NCBI RefSeq assembly: GCF_000332645.1
Contig: NZ_AMXN01000003.1
Coordinates: forward strand, 496,001-560,000
Direction of reading: 5' to 3'
Source of the DNA: Bacillus inaquosorum KCTC 13429
GTDB lineage: Bacteria > Bacillota > Bacilli > Bacillales > Bacillaceae
DNA length: 64,000 nt
The notes under the pieces were generated by a model that worked only from the letters and a program-made list of their open reading frames with translations, searched no databases and was not told where the DNA came from. This document shows positions 19,101 through 29,341 of this stretch, piece after piece (positions within the stretch are counted from its first letter, which is position 1; every line of letters begins with the position of its first letter). The position numbers and the translations under genes were made by a program.

Positions 19101-22100
19101 TTAATAAGCTCTTGAATAATAACAATTTTCCCATACGGTATAAGATTTTGACTATCGTTAAGATTGCTGATGTCAGAAAAATCGAATAGGTTCTCGATCT
19201 GCTGCTTCCGGCTCATCAAAATTTCATTGACAGCGGTGTATGCTTGTTTTTCATCTAAAAAAGAACATTCATACAAATAATCTGATTGTCTTATAAAAGA
19301 AGAATTATGTCTTATAATAATAAGATTTTTCTCCTCTATCTCTGAGCATACAGAACGAGCAATTAATTCGGTATCATGATGCACCAATGCTATTGTTAGC
19401 CCCAAAACCGGTTTTTCTGAGTTTTTTGCAATATTAAACTCTCTCCATTTTTTTTGCAAATGGATTTTCGGAGCTGAAGCTTTCACCTCTGAGTTCTTCT
19501 CAATTAGACCAGGAACCCAATAGGATTCTTTTGCAAACGGATATGTAGGGATGGAAATACGTTTGCCTGTTTGCTGCGAATACTTTTGGACTATTTTCCA
19601 GTCGATATCCGCGCCCCATGCCCACAATTGAGCGAGCTTTTCCATTTCACCGTACTCAATCACACTTTTTACAAACTGCTCACCTGCTTTACCTTCTATC
19701 AATGCCTTCATTTGTTCAACTTGCTGTAGAGCATGCTGATTTAAATATACGCCAGGAATACGTTGAACTTCTAGACAAACATCGTTTAATTTATCCTGTA
19801 TCTCTTTCAGTGTTGAACCGACAATTGCTAATCTGGATTCCATGGCTTCCCTGCCGACTTGTGTTGTGTAAGCCAGATCTCGTAAAACTATTTCGTCCGT
19901 TTGTTCTTCTCCATAGCCTTCCTTCGGAAAGAGTCTGCTAACCTGCCCAGTATACTCTTTCAATAAGTATTCCGTTATAGATTGTATTGAACGAAAATCT
20001 GTTAAATGATGCATAGAAAGCTCTATTTGAAACGTTTCGTTAATAAAACCTGTGATACTGCTTAACTCTACAGGCCCAAATCCAAATTCCGCCAGATTCT
20101 CTATCGGATCGATTTCTTTCGGATTGACATGAATCAATTTTGAAACAAATGGTTTCAGTATTTCATTCACCTTTTCAACCATATCCGGCTGTCCGCTTCG
20201 CATTGTGGGTTTTAGAGAGTTTTTGATATACTCTTTCATTTTATCTGCATACTCGAGAAGCCTTTCGTTATTTTTTGCCGATAACAGAACGACGTGCGGC
20301 TCTTTTTCAAATTGTTCTGCCGATTTGTTAGCTTCTTCATATTCTTCAAGAATCACATGAACGTTTGTTCCTCCCGCCCCAAATGAACTGATCCCCGCTC
20401 TTCTCGGAACCGAAACCTCTTTTCCGCTTTCTTTCAGATTTGGTTTCTCCCAATCTTGCAGTGACCGTTGTACATAAAAAGGCGATGCTCCAAAATCGAT
20501 ATTCGGATTTAATGTCTCTGCATGAATAGAGGGGAAAAGCTTTTTAAGCTTCATTTGTATTAGAACCTTTGTCAGACCTGCAATACCTGCAGCAGCCTCA
20601 AGATGTCCGATATTCGATTTAACAGAACCGATCGAACAATATTGAGTCTGGTCCGTATATTGGCGGAACGCTTTCGTCAATCCGGTTATTTCAATTGGAT
20701 CTCCAAGAGAAGTACCTGTTCCGTGTGCTTCAATATAGCTGATCGTTCGAGGATCAATATCAGCTTTTTTCAGTGCCGCTCCTATCAGTTCAGATTGAGC
20801 ATTAGGATTAGGAACAGTAAATCCGTTTGTTTTGCCTCCATGGTTTACTGCCGTTGCTTTTATCACCGCATAAATATGATCTCCGTCATTTATTGCATCT
20901 GCGACCGGCTTTAATAGAACAGAGCCTACTCCTTCGCCCGGTACATAACCGTCGCCGCCTGCACCAAATGTACGGCACCGCCCATCACTCGCAAAAAAGC
21001 GACTTTGTTTCAATAAAGTATACTTATTTGGATGAAGCGTAAGATTGACACCGCCTGCAACAGCAATGCTGCTTTCTCCCCGCAGAATACTTTCACAGGC
21101 TAAATGAATAGCATTGAGAGAGGATGAACACATTGTATCAACCGCCATACTAGGTCCCGTAAAATTGAAATAGTACGAGACTCTGTTTGCAATTGCAGAA
21201 AAAGGCGAACCTACGGCTAATTCATTTCCATTCATAGATTCTTCAACGCCGAAAAATTGATAACTCCCGTATGTGACTCCTGCAAATACCCCGACTTTTT
21301 TCTGAGCCAAATCTGACTTTGTATACCCCGCATCCTCTATAGTGTTCCAGACTGTTTCTAAGAAAAGCCGTTCCTGGGGATCAAGATAAGCTGCTTCTTT
21401 CGGTGATATCCGAAAAAACAAAGGATCAAATCGATCTACATTTTTAAGAAATCCCCCCCAGTTATAACAGCTCCCTTCCAACATTTCCTTTCGATCATCG
21501 GGAATTTTACTAATGCAATCCCGTCCATTCAGCAGCACATTTTGAAAATCCCTAATACTTTCTGCGCCAGGATATCTGCCGCTTACTCCAATAATGGCAA
21601 TATCAGCAGAAATTGAGCGCCTCGAAACTTTCTTTTGTACGTTCTCTTTTATAGAGTTTGGAGCATCGGTTTTTACTGATGTTATTCTTTTCTGACGCAA
21701 TTCATGTTGGGGTTTTGCAGCAATAGGATTCAACAGTTTCAGCATACGCTCACTATGGTGGTTCAGAAAATAATCCGCCAATTCAGTAATCGAGTGATAT
21801 TCGAAAAATAAGGTTTTTGATAGTTTGCCGATATTTTGCTCTAACTTTTTGGTTAGACGCATAATCATAATTGAATCAATACCGTATTTCTCAAGATATT
21901 GTTTTTCATCAATGAATGAAGCCGATAATTTTAATTCTTCAGACAGCAGTTTTTTCAAATAATGAATAATTTCTTGTTTTAATTCATCGTTGCGTTCATT
22001 TTTTTCATCTCGCTGTTCAAGAAGGCTATTGATTGTATCAGCACGGTTCAACGCGTTTTCAATTTTTTCTTTTTGACCTTTTACTGCAATCAGCTGCTCA

Positions 22101-23590
22101 GATGTCTGGCACAAGCTATCTTCTAAGGCGCGCAGCCCAGTACTTTCATCTAAAGGTTCAAGGCCGAGTTCCCTTCTCATTAATTGTATTCCTTCATAGT
22201 CAATATTCATCCCGCCGGCTGCCCACAGCGGCCAATTGACGGAAACTGTTTTTTGGGCGTATCCTTTTGCAGAAATAACTGCTGCATACTGATCTAGAAA
22301 AGCATTGGCAAAGGCATAATCACCTTGGCCGATTGAACCGAAAATAGATGATGTTGAAGAAAACAATACAAACAAATCAAGATTTAATTTTTTTATTTCA
22401 TTCGCCAGCCATACCGTTCCGTAAACTTTCGCTGCTGTTACCTGATCGATTTCTTCTTTTGTTTTTCTTAAAATAAACGAATCGCGGAGCACTCCGGCAA
22501 TGTGAAAAACACCGTTTAAATGACCAAATTGATCTTTTACAAAAGTAAATACCCGCTCTGTCTCATCTTTTTTTGAAATATCTGATTGTATATACTCGAT
22601 GTGAGAACCTGAGCTTCTCAAATCATTAATCTTCCGAGACTGCTCAGCAGTTAAAGAAGAACGTCCGGTCAAAATGAGGTTAGCCTTCCATTTTTCCGTC
22701 AAATATTTCGCAATAATATAGCCGAGCCCGCCTAATCCGCCTGTAATCAGATAACATCCCTTACGTTTAAGCGGCTGAGATAACCCGTCAATGTTTGCGC
22801 TTTTATAACGTTTCGTGAATCGGCTACCATTTTCGTAGCGCACTTCGAATTGCGAAGTTTGATCGCCTTCACATTCTTTTCGGTAAATATCCGCAATCTC
22901 TGAATAATTGTCGACACCCATATCCTGTGCATGATTGACATTGATGATCTGATAGTGAAAATTTGGATACTCCTGATGAACCGTTTTAACAAAGGCGCCT
23001 AAAGCGTGATGTAATGGCAGTTGAGCCTTATGTTCAGTTTGAAATATATGTTTCAGCTTTACAGTATTCTTGCATTTCATCTCAATCAATGCCTGTGTAA
23101 TGTATAGAAGAGAAAATATACCGCTTTCCAGTTGTTTTTCTATTCCTTCTTGGCTTATATTATCCTGACTGTCAGACCATAAATGAAGGATGTTCTCAGG
23201 CAGCATGAATTGATCTTGGATATACTTAAAAAGTTTTATATAGTCTGCTTTTTTCGCTGGATTAATAGTAAGCACATTGCGATTGTTGATAGAAAATTTT
23301 TCTCCTCGACAAACAAACAAAAGGTTGCAATCCACTAATGAATCGCTTAGTTCTTTTATTTGCCAGTCATTTTCAGCAAAAATAAGAACTAAGCCAGGCA
23401 AGTCTGCATTTTTCGTATTCGGAATATTTGATTCTATCCATTCAGTCTTATAATATAAAGGCGGATTATCAGTTGCTAGTTCGCCATTGTCTTGAATAGA
23501 TTTTACACGGGCATATCCTTCGTCAGCCGTTATATTTCCTGTTTCGATCAGCTCAAGAATTTCACTGATTTGTTCACGTTTTCCCCTCAT
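16196..23590 (-). CDS. mlnG: Macrolactin trans-AT PKS MlnG: KR-ACP-KS-ACP*-KR-ACP-KS
   Basis: A protein of 2464 residues. It has an N-terminal docking hairpin (1-35), KR (GGLGGLG near 287), ACP (YGIDSIM near 572), KS (active Cys near 820, HGTGT near 954, NIGHLEAAAG near 995), an ACP-like domain with GFGP instead of DS (about 1130-1200), KR (GGTGGIG near 1612), ACP (YGVDSILL near 1919) and a C-terminal KS (Cys near 2165, HGTGTMIGD near 2300, NVGH near 2340). It carries KR-ACP of module 9, all of module 10, and the KS of module 11. The second KR has NPAFIHK where other KRs here have an Asp-containing LRD-type motif, suggesting different hydroxyl stereochemistry. ATG overlaps the mlnF stop (ATGA) with GGGGGAAG upstream, so translation is coupled. 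Confidence 0.94.
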   Translation of the reverse strand: MRGKREQISEILELIETGNITADEGYARVKSIQDNGELATDNPPLYYKTEWIESNIPNTKNADLPGLVLIFAENDWQIKELSDSLVDCNLLFVCRGEKFSINNRNVLTINPAKKADYIKLFKYIQDQFMLPENILHLWSDSQDNISQEGIEKQLESGIFSLLYITQALIEMKCKNTVKLKHIFQTEHKAQLPLHHALGAFVKTVHQEYPNFHYQIINVNHAQDMGVDNYSEIADIYRKECEGDQTSQFEVRYENGSRFTKRYKSANIDGLSQPLKRKGCYLITGGLGGLGYIIAKYLTEKWKANLILTGRSSLTAEQSRKINDLRSSGSHIEYIQSDISKKDETERVFTFVKDQFGHLNGVFHIAGVLRDSFILRKTKEEIDQVTAAKVYGTVWLANEIKKLNLDLFVLFSSTSSIFGSIGQGDYAFANAFLDQYAAVISAKGYAQKTVSVNWPLWAAGGMNIDYEGIQLMRRELGLEPLDESTGLRALEDSLCQTSEQLIAVKGQKEKIENALNRADTINSLLEQRDEKNERNDELKQEIIHYLKKLLSEELKLSASFIDEKQYLEKYGIDSIMIMRLTKKLEQNIGKLSKTLFFEYHSITELADYFLNHHSERMLKLLNPIAAKPQHELRQKRITSVKTDAPNSIKENVQKKVSRRSISADIAIIGVSGRYPGAESIRDFQNVLLNGRDCISKIPDDRKEMLEGSCYNWGGFLKNVDRFDPLFFRISPKEAAYLDPQERLFLETVWNTIEDAGYTKSDLAQKKVGVFAGVTYGSYQFFGVEESMNGNELAVGSPFSAIANRVSYYFNFTGPSMAVDTMCSSSLNAIHLACESILRGESSIAVAGGVNLTLHPNKYTLLKQSRFFASDGRCRTFGAGGDGYVPGEGVGSVLLKPVADAINDGDHIYAVIKATAVNHGGKTNGFTVPNPNAQSELIGAALKKADIDPRTISYIEAHGTGTSLGDPIEITGLTKAFRQYTDQTQYCSIGSVKSNIGHLEAAAGIAGLTKVLIQMKLKKLFPSIHAETLNPNIDFGASPFYVQRSLQDWEKPNLKESGKEVSVPRRAGISSFGAGGTNVHVILEEYEEANKSAEQFEKEPHVVLLSAKNNERLLEYADKMKEYIKNSLKPTMRSGQPDMVEKVNEILKPFVSKLIHVNPKEIDPIENLAEFGFGPVELSSITGFINETFQIELSMHHLTDFRSIQSITEYLLKEYTGQVSRLFPKEGYGEEQTDEIVLRDLAYTTQVGREAMESRLAIVGSTLKEIQDKLNDVCLEVQRIPGVYLNQHALQQVEQMKALIEGKAGEQFVKSVIEYGEMEKLAQLWAWGADIDWKIVQKYSQQTGKRISIPTYPFAKESYWVPGLIEKNSEVKASAPKIHLQKKWREFNIAKNSEKPVLGLTIALVHHDTELIARSVCSEIEEKNLIIIRHNSSFIRQSDYLYECSFLDEKQAYTAVNEILMSRKQQIENLFDFSDISNLNDSQNLIPYGKIVIIQELIKRSKKESPLSVLQLTNGLQIFKTEKPRMRGAELAGLLKAVSSEYTYVNGKTIDTDSVQNPYELKQMIENEQENHAGEVEVCYRHGIRYIPFFEEDRVQPSESFSFRLDKTIVITGGTGGIGREIIDELVKRGVTKLVLTGTRPLPLRSEWAGLLEDASIDQKIIDNIKLFMNLEERGISYQYYSGSLTDKEKLRSFFLEARKDLGDICGVIHCAGQHSNGNPAFIHKGIEDFKTVYGPKIVGLQNLHQIFEDDPLDFFILFSSIAAQVPQLSKGMSDYASANAYMDYFAAYHFQMGKSYFTSINWPSWKEVGMGRVTSPSYNDLGLGSLSTQEGMATLRNALSKKTAAMMPIVKNSAVFKADTLLKVYKSDLSAVSSSKAEVSDISNNRTDALVGELSGIFAEELSIPVEKLDPFVAFQEYGVDSILLVSIIHRIEAIIQKNLDPTILFEHNTIHKLAEYVKGTGFQLKEQTAQLDSFSVHNVFEKVPESRKHMEKHEKLQTSSAKIAVIGIGCKFPGAANKEEFWRNLKKGRKHIKEVPESRWSIEKYYSPVKKKGKSISKWGGFIDEIGSFDPVFFRMHEETAVQTDPLIRHFLETSVQAVRDAGYEETELSGKKIGVFVGSRMGGYGHKLREENTHNIVGLSQNFIAAHVSHFFNFHGPSIVSDTACSSSLVSIHLACQSLIEGDSEMAIAGGADLLLDEVPYLMLSEGGALSPDGQCFTFDERANGFVPGEGFGAVLLKPLEKAKSDGDQIYGIIDASAINNDGATMGITTPNPKLQEQVIQDAFEKAKIEPDSVSYIETHGTGTMIGDPIELQALTKVFQKNTRRTQYCGVGSVKTNVGHLLSAAGAASFIKVILSLWHKKIPPTLNCETPNPRFEFGQSPFYPNTRLKEWKEEKRRAGISAFGFGGTNAHILVSGYDELHNIVRKPLTPAVFNKREFWPKAYSHKQKKHYKKQFLEIIDETE

Positions 23591-26500
23591 GATTCTTCCC
23601 CCATTAGTTGCTTCAATACAGCCGTTTGATCAATGTCATTTGCCTCCAATTTGCGAAGCAAACAAATTAATTCATCATCGGATTGATCAGCTTTTTCAGA
23701 ATAGCTATTGCTAAACACTAGCCCTCTGCATTCAGCCAGGATGCTGCCATTTGTGTCTGCAAATGTAATATGGCACGTCAAATCAATATTGTTAGATTGT
23801 TTTTCAATTTGAGTATAAATATAAAAATCTTGAGTAAAAGCTTGATAGATGATCACTTCATTCATTCCAATCAGTTCAGCAGGGGTCCCGCCGTTTACAA
23901 ATAGCCCGGATGTCTGAATCGCAGACTCAAATGCAAATGGAAGAAAAGTGAAATCTCCACTGTTTTCATAAAAGTGATCCGGAATGAAAAATAAAGACAG
24001 CATTTCACTGTTGTTTTTTACTGTTTCAGACGCATAAGGTATTGCGAAACCATGTTCAAGCATATCCGATTTTACTTTCGAGATATCTAATAAAAAAGGG
24101 AGTAAATCGTTTTCTTTTGGCTCGACAATGTGCGCCTTTCCGTGAACAAGCCTTATTTTGTTCTCACTTGAGATTTTTGCGTATATTTCGAATTGCGCAA
24201 AATCTTCTTGAGGCGTTAACTCTATGATTAGCTCTTGTATGTCAGCGGGGTCGCACCTGCCTTGATTCCAAGATATTTCAGTTATTTTATTGACGCTATG
24301 CCCAAATGCCTCGGACGCATTTGCTGCAGCCATTTCGATTAAAGACACAACAGAGAAAAAGGACTTTCCGTATTCTGTAAGACTCATTACAAATGGATTG
24401 TCCCTGTCGATTGTTTTCGTAAAACTGTACTGATTAAAAGTAGACGTATTAACTCCTAAGAAAGGGTGCCTTGGTTTAAGCTCCCTATTTAAAACATATT
24501 CTCTCGTCTGTTCTTTGATCCAGTACCGCTTCTTAATCAACGGCTGCCCCGGGATAGAGACTCGAAAAGAATGCCGGTTTTCCTCAAAAGCCTCCCAATC
24601 TATTGGCTCACCTTTTACCCATCTCCGTGCAACTTCTTCATAATCTTTATGAATGCGGGGAGCTTCAGCTTTAACCTCACATTTTAAAATATTACCTGTA
24701 TAGCTTGATTCACTGGTTTCCCCTCTGGTATAGCCTAAAAGTTCTTCGGCGATCGACAAGCTTGAATCTGCTACTATTGCAAGCCTTTCCTCCATATGCT
24801 CACGTCCCGTTTGCAGGGTATAGGAAATATCTTGAAGTTTCACACGATCATTCTCGTTTTGCATTTCATTTTCAGATAAAAAGCGGGCCATAACCTCCGC
24901 ATACTTTTTCAAACGGTTTTTATCTTGTGCAGACAAAATAAAAATAACTCTGCTGCTTTGAGGTTGATTAGTATTCAAGGATTCATATGCTTCCAGAATG
25001 AGGTGTGCATTGGACCCCCCTGCCCCAAAGGCACTTACACCTGCTCTCAGTGGATAAACGGTTTCACTGATTTCAGGACTTTTCCATTCAGCTGCGTTCT
25101 GCTGCACCTGAAAAGGAACTTGATCAAAATCTATATATGGATTGACAGTATCGGAATGTAACGAAGGAACAAGCAGCTTATGCTTCATCTGAAGAAGCAC
25201 TTTCGTTACTGCAGCTATACCGGCTGCCGATTCTAAATGACCGATGTTTGATTTAACAGATCCAATGGCGCAAGGATGGTCCAATTGATAAGAGTCTCGA
25301 AGGCCTTGAATTTCAATAGGATCGCCTAATGATGTACCTGTGCCATGCGCTTCAATATAACTGATGGAATTTGGATCAATATCAGCTTTACGAAGCGCTT
25401 CTGAAATGACTGTTGTCTGCGCATCTGGATTCGGAATAGAATATCCGCTTGTTTTTCCGCCATGGTTAACAGAGCTGCCCTTAATCACACCATATATTTG
25501 ATCTTGATCTTCAATGGCTTTTTTCAACGGTTTTAACAAAACAGCTCCTATTCCTTCGCCCGGCACATAACCATTCCCATCCTTCCCGAAGCTTCTGCAT
25601 CTGCCATCACTTGATAAAAACTGTCCCATACTGAGAAATTTATATTTATTAGGGTGTAATGACAGATTCACTCCTCCGGCTAACGCCATATCGCTCTCTC
25701 CGCAATGTATGCTTTGGCATGCATAATGAATAGAAGTCAAAGAGGAAGAGCACATCGTATCAAGAGCTAAACTAGGACCTTTTAAATTAAAGTAATAAGA
25801 AACCCGATTAGCAATTGAAGAGTAGACAGAAGCAGGTGTGAAAGACAGTCCGTTTTCTTCTCCTTCAAATAATTGATACTGCCCCCACATTGCACCTACA
25901 AATACACCGACTTTCATTTTTTCCAGCTTGTTTTTTTGGTATCCTGAATCTTCAAAACATTCTTTAGCTGATTCTAAAAAGAGCCTTTCTTGCGGGTCCA
26001 TTAGTTCTGCTTCACGAGGTGATATATTAAAGAAGAGCGGATCAAATTGATCAGTTCCGTTGACGAAGCCGCCCCACTTGCTGTATGACTTGCCTATCAC
26101 GTCTCTTTCTTCGCTGAAGAATCCATTCAGCTCCCAACGATCAGATGGAACTTCAGTGATACAATCTTTCCCCTCTTTTAAATTCTCCCAAAATTGATTA
26201 AGATTATCAGCCATTGGATACTTTCCGCTTAAGCCGATAATGGCTATATCTTGGTCTCTCACAACCGCAGGTTCAACTTTTTGTGTATCACCTGCTTTAT
26301 CCTTCACAAATTTCTCATGAAGGGCCGCCTTCAATTTTTCTTTGTCACCTTCAAATACAATTAGCTGAGGCAGACGCAGATAAATAGAGTCATAAAAGGC
26401 TTTAATCCCGCTGTTTTTCCTAAGGGGAATCATACCGATTTTTTCCTTCATCCAGTCTTCGGTTTGTTTATCCACTTTCATGCCCCCGTCTTCCCATAGC

Positions 26501-29313
26501 GGCCAGCTAATGGCTACTGAGATTCCAGACCGTTCTTTATTTTGTCTCAGTCCTTCCCGCCAGTCAGCAAAAAGATCAACGAAACGATTGGCTAACGCAT
26601 AATCTGTCTGACCAATGTTACCGAAGATTGAGCTGCTTGATGAAAACATTATAAAGAAATCAAGTGGTTCATCTTGCAACAGGCTATCCAGTAAAACGGT
26701 TCCATATATTTTCGGTTTAAGCACTTTTTGAATTTCACTTTTTGTTTTCTGTATTAAAAATGCATCATTAATTATCCCTGCACTGTGTATAACACCGTCA
26801 ATTTTCCCGAACTGCCGTTTAATTTTCTTTATCATTCGTTCAGCGTCGCGGCTATCTGAAATATCGCCTCTAATATATTGAACTGACGACCCGCAGGCTT
26901 CTATTTGTCTGATTCTGTTTTTTTTGCTTTCCGATAGCTCCGAACGGCCCGCTAAAATAATACAGGCCGTTGTTTGTGAGGCAATATGCTCTGCAAATAA
27001 AAGTCCGAGGCCTCCAACGCCTCCAGTGATGAGATACACTCCATTTTCTTTAAATGCGGAGTAGGATTTATCTATGGGTTCAGCCTCTCGGAGGACACGG
27101 ACAAAGCGTTCTCCCGCTTCATAATAAATGTCAGTTTCCTCTGAAAGCACTTCAACGGATTCATTAACGATTATTCCAGCTTTTTCTTGAACTGAAATCG
27201 GTTTACCTGATAAGGAAATGCCTATTGTTTTAAAAACCATTTTCGGGTTCTCCAATGATATTGACTGTCCGGCGCCATGTACTGAAGCGTATAACGGCTG
27301 AGCGCTTTTATTATCCGCCGGATAAAGATAAAGGGACACAATCTCCTTTGATGCCTTGCTTCGCATTAAAGCCTTACTGAAAAATAAAAGCGGGTAGACA
27401 CCTTTAGAAAGCTGTTCATTTATTATGCCGGCACCGGGCGCAAACGATCCATCCGGCCATCCGTAGATCACGACGTCAGGTATTTGCTGTTTTTGCTTTA
27501 GTTCAGATGCTAATCTTTCAAAATGAGCTTCCTCATTGTGATCTATTTCATATACACCACCGCCATAATAGTGAAAAGTGTCTCCTGACAAAACTAATAT
27601 AATTTGTTCGGTATCGTTATTAAAATCACTTTGCATGTTATCGAACAGCGCCCTGTCATGCTGAAACAGCAAATACGTTTTTTTAGCTGTTTTAACGTTA
27701 TAACCTTTTATAGGAATATCTTTTCGTCTCCATTGCGGCGTTAAATAAGTTGTAGCTGTAATATGGTGGTCTTTCTCAGGGTTTTTGATCGCCGAAAGCT
27801 TCTCATTATTTGCAGCAAAGTAATTTGCCAGCTCTCGAATTGTTGTATATTCAAACAGCAGAGTAGGGTATAACTCCCTGCCCGACTTTTTCTCTAACGC
27901 CTTAACAACCTCCAGAAGCGTTACAGAATCTAAACCCTGCTCATAAAATCCCTTTTCAATAGAAAGGTTATCAGGGGTTATTCCTTGAACATCTGCAATC
28001 AGCAGCTGAATCTCTCTCTCTGTCATATGCGGTGAACATAAAGCTTCTCCGGATGATGCTAAATTTTCTTGTGCATCAGGAATTTCAGCCAATATCTCAG
28101 GAGTTGAGAAATGGTTATTCATTTTTTTATTTTCTTCAATATAAGCGGCCAGTTCCCGGATTGTTTTATACTCAAACAGGAGTGTCGGATACAGCTGTTC
28201 CCCGGTTTTACGCTCCAGTTCTTTGACGATACTCAACAAAGATGCAGAGTCCAACCCCTGTTCATAAAAACCGATGTCAGCCTTAATGTCATGGCTGCTG
28301 ATATTCACTGTCCCAGCTATTAGTTCCTTCAGCTCTGATTCAATATCATTAATCCGCTTTTTGTTCGTTTCTTTTATTGTTTGATTGTCTTTCAGTTTAA
28401 GGATTGAATTATTCTGGAAGTTGCCTGATGTCTTTTTAAGATTTTCAATTAATTCTTTAGATCGGATATGCTTAACAGATAACCGGGTAAATTGTGCGAT
28501 CTTATTTCCCGATACATCGTATAAGCCATAGCTTACTCTGATAACATCTCCGGTATCATGATTTTGGTCTTGTTTCTCGATGTACACATAGCATGTATCC
28601 GACAGACGTTTTACCATTTGAAATGATTCAATATGAATAGGAATATACGTTTTGAAACGGCTGGCAGCCACTCCTTTAGTGAAATATTCCGGACATGCCT
28701 GATATAGAACTGTGATAATGGTGGATGCATCAAGAAAAGTAGGATGCATCTGAAAGTAACCGACATATTGTTTCGCTATCTTGCTGAGTTTTAACTCGGC
28801 AAGTACATAATCTTCCGTTGCATAGACTGTTCCGAGACTTTTCATAAATTCAAAATGCTCAATGTCGACTTTTCTTAAATAGGCATAGCATGTATCCATA
28901 TCAGAAACACGCTCAGCTGTATTTTTTATCCTGTCAATATCTATTGAAATCAAGTCGCCGCCTGTTTTCGGCATTAGGCGGCATTGCATATTTTTATCCC
29001 AATTTTCGTTTAAAACATGTCCGTCTTTCACTTTTCTGCTTTTCGCTTGAATCTCCCATCCCTGGTGTGAACCTTGAAAGGAAATAAGAATTTCTCTGTC
29101 AAAGGTATTAGATGTTGCTACGGGCTCTAAATAGAGAATATTTTGACATTCCAGTTCTTCAATAGGCAAATCTTTGCTGAGTGCCATTCGATAAATAATA
29201 TCTAAAAACGTAACACCAGGTATGATCCGGGTGCCATGCACCCGGTGATCTCTAACAATATAGTCTGTGTGTTTTATTGTTAATGTGAACTGATAGTTTT
29301 GATTACTAGCCAC
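23587..29313 (-). CDS. mlnF: Macrolactin trans-AT PKS MlnF: DH-ACP-ACP-KR-KS-DH*
   Basis: A protein of about 1908 residues. DH at the N-terminus has HGTRIIPG near 20-31. Tandem ACPs follow (GLDSASLL near 355, GLDSVTLL near 462), then KR (GGVGGLG near 765), KS (Cys near 1186, HGTGTSLGD, NIGHLESAAG near 1358) and a C-terminal DH-like domain (about 1615-1870) whose catalytic His is replaced (SLTEYGKSFFS region), so it is probably inactive. It ends in a docking helix (LLRKLEANDID). DH-ACP-ACP-KR completes module 8 with the KS at the end of MlnE; KS-DH* begins module 9, finished by MlnG. The GTG at 29313 is preferred because the ATG at 29322 touches the AGAGGG ribosome binding site. Inactive DH* fits the C7 hydroxyl of macrolactin. 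Confidence 0.93.
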   Translation of the reverse strand: MASNQNYQFTLTIKHTDYIVRDHRVHGTRIIPGVTFLDIIYRMALSKDLPIEELECQNILYLEPVATSNTFDREILISFQGSHQGWEIQAKSRKVKDGHVLNENWDKNMQCRLMPKTGGDLISIDIDRIKNTAERVSDMDTCYAYLRKVDIEHFEFMKSLGTVYATEDYVLAELKLSKIAKQYVGYFQMHPTFLDASTIITVLYQACPEYFTKGVAASRFKTYIPIHIESFQMVKRLSDTCYVYIEKQDQNHDTGDVIRVSYGLYDVSGNKIAQFTRLSVKHIRSKELIENLKKTSGNFQNNSILKLKDNQTIKETNKKRINDIESELKELIAGTVNISSHDIKADIGFYEQGLDSASLLSIVKELERKTGEQLYPTLLFEYKTIRELAAYIEENKKMNNHFSTPEILAEIPDAQENLASSGEALCSPHMTEREIQLLIADVQGITPDNLSIEKGFYEQGLDSVTLLEVVKALEKKSGRELYPTLLFEYTTIRELANYFAANNEKLSAIKNPEKDHHITATTYLTPQWRRKDIPIKGYNVKTAKKTYLLFQHDRALFDNMQSDFNNDTEQIILVLSGDTFHYYGGGVYEIDHNEEAHFERLASELKQKQQIPDVVIYGWPDGSFAPGAGIINEQLSKGVYPLLFFSKALMRSKASKEIVSLYLYPADNKSAQPLYASVHGAGQSISLENPKMVFKTIGISLSGKPISVQEKAGIIVNESVEVLSEETDIYYEAGERFVRVLREAEPIDKSYSAFKENGVYLITGGVGGLGLLFAEHIASQTTACIILAGRSELSESKKNRIRQIEACGSSVQYIRGDISDSRDAERMIKKIKRQFGKIDGVIHSAGIINDAFLIQKTKSEIQKVLKPKIYGTVLLDSLLQDEPLDFFIMFSSSSSIFGNIGQTDYALANRFVDLFADWREGLRQNKERSGISVAISWPLWEDGGMKVDKQTEDWMKEKIGMIPLRKNSGIKAFYDSIYLRLPQLIVFEGDKEKLKAALHEKFVKDKAGDTQKVEPAVVRDQDIAIIGLSGKYPMADNLNQFWENLKEGKDCITEVPSDRWELNGFFSEERDVIGKSYSKWGGFVNGTDQFDPLFFNISPREAELMDPQERLFLESAKECFEDSGYQKNKLEKMKVGVFVGAMWGQYQLFEGEENGLSFTPASVYSSIANRVSYYFNLKGPSLALDTMCSSSLTSIHYACQSIHCGESDMALAGGVNLSLHPNKYKFLSMGQFLSSDGRCRSFGKDGNGYVPGEGIGAVLLKPLKKAIEDQDQIYGVIKGSSVNHGGKTSGYSIPNPDAQTTVISEALRKADIDPNSISYIEAHGTGTSLGDPIEIQGLRDSYQLDHPCAIGSVKSNIGHLESAAGIAAVTKVLLQMKHKLLVPSLHSDTVNPYIDFDQVPFQVQQNAAEWKSPEISETVYPLRAGVSAFGAGGSNAHLILEAYESLNTNQPQSSRVIFILSAQDKNRLKKYAEVMARFLSENEMQNENDRVKLQDISYTLQTGREHMEERLAIVADSSLSIAEELLGYTRGETSESSYTGNILKCEVKAEAPRIHKDYEEVARRWVKGEPIDWEAFEENRHSFRVSIPGQPLIKKRYWIKEQTREYVLNRELKPRHPFLGVNTSTFNQYSFTKTIDRDNPFVMSLTEYGKSFFSVVSLIEMAAANASEAFGHSVNKITEISWNQGRCDPADIQELIIELTPQEDFAQFEIYAKISSENKIRLVHGKAHIVEPKENDLLPFLLDISKVKSDMLEHGFAIPYASETVKNNSEMLSLFFIPDHFYENSGDFTFLPFAFESAIQTSGLFVNGGTPAELIGMNEVIIYQAFTQDFYIYTQIEKQSNNIDLTCHITFADTNGSILAECRGLVFSNSYSEKADQSDDELICLLRKLEANDIDQTAVLKQLMGEES

Positions 29314-29341
29314 CTGTCTCATCCCTCTTTAGTCTTTTTCA

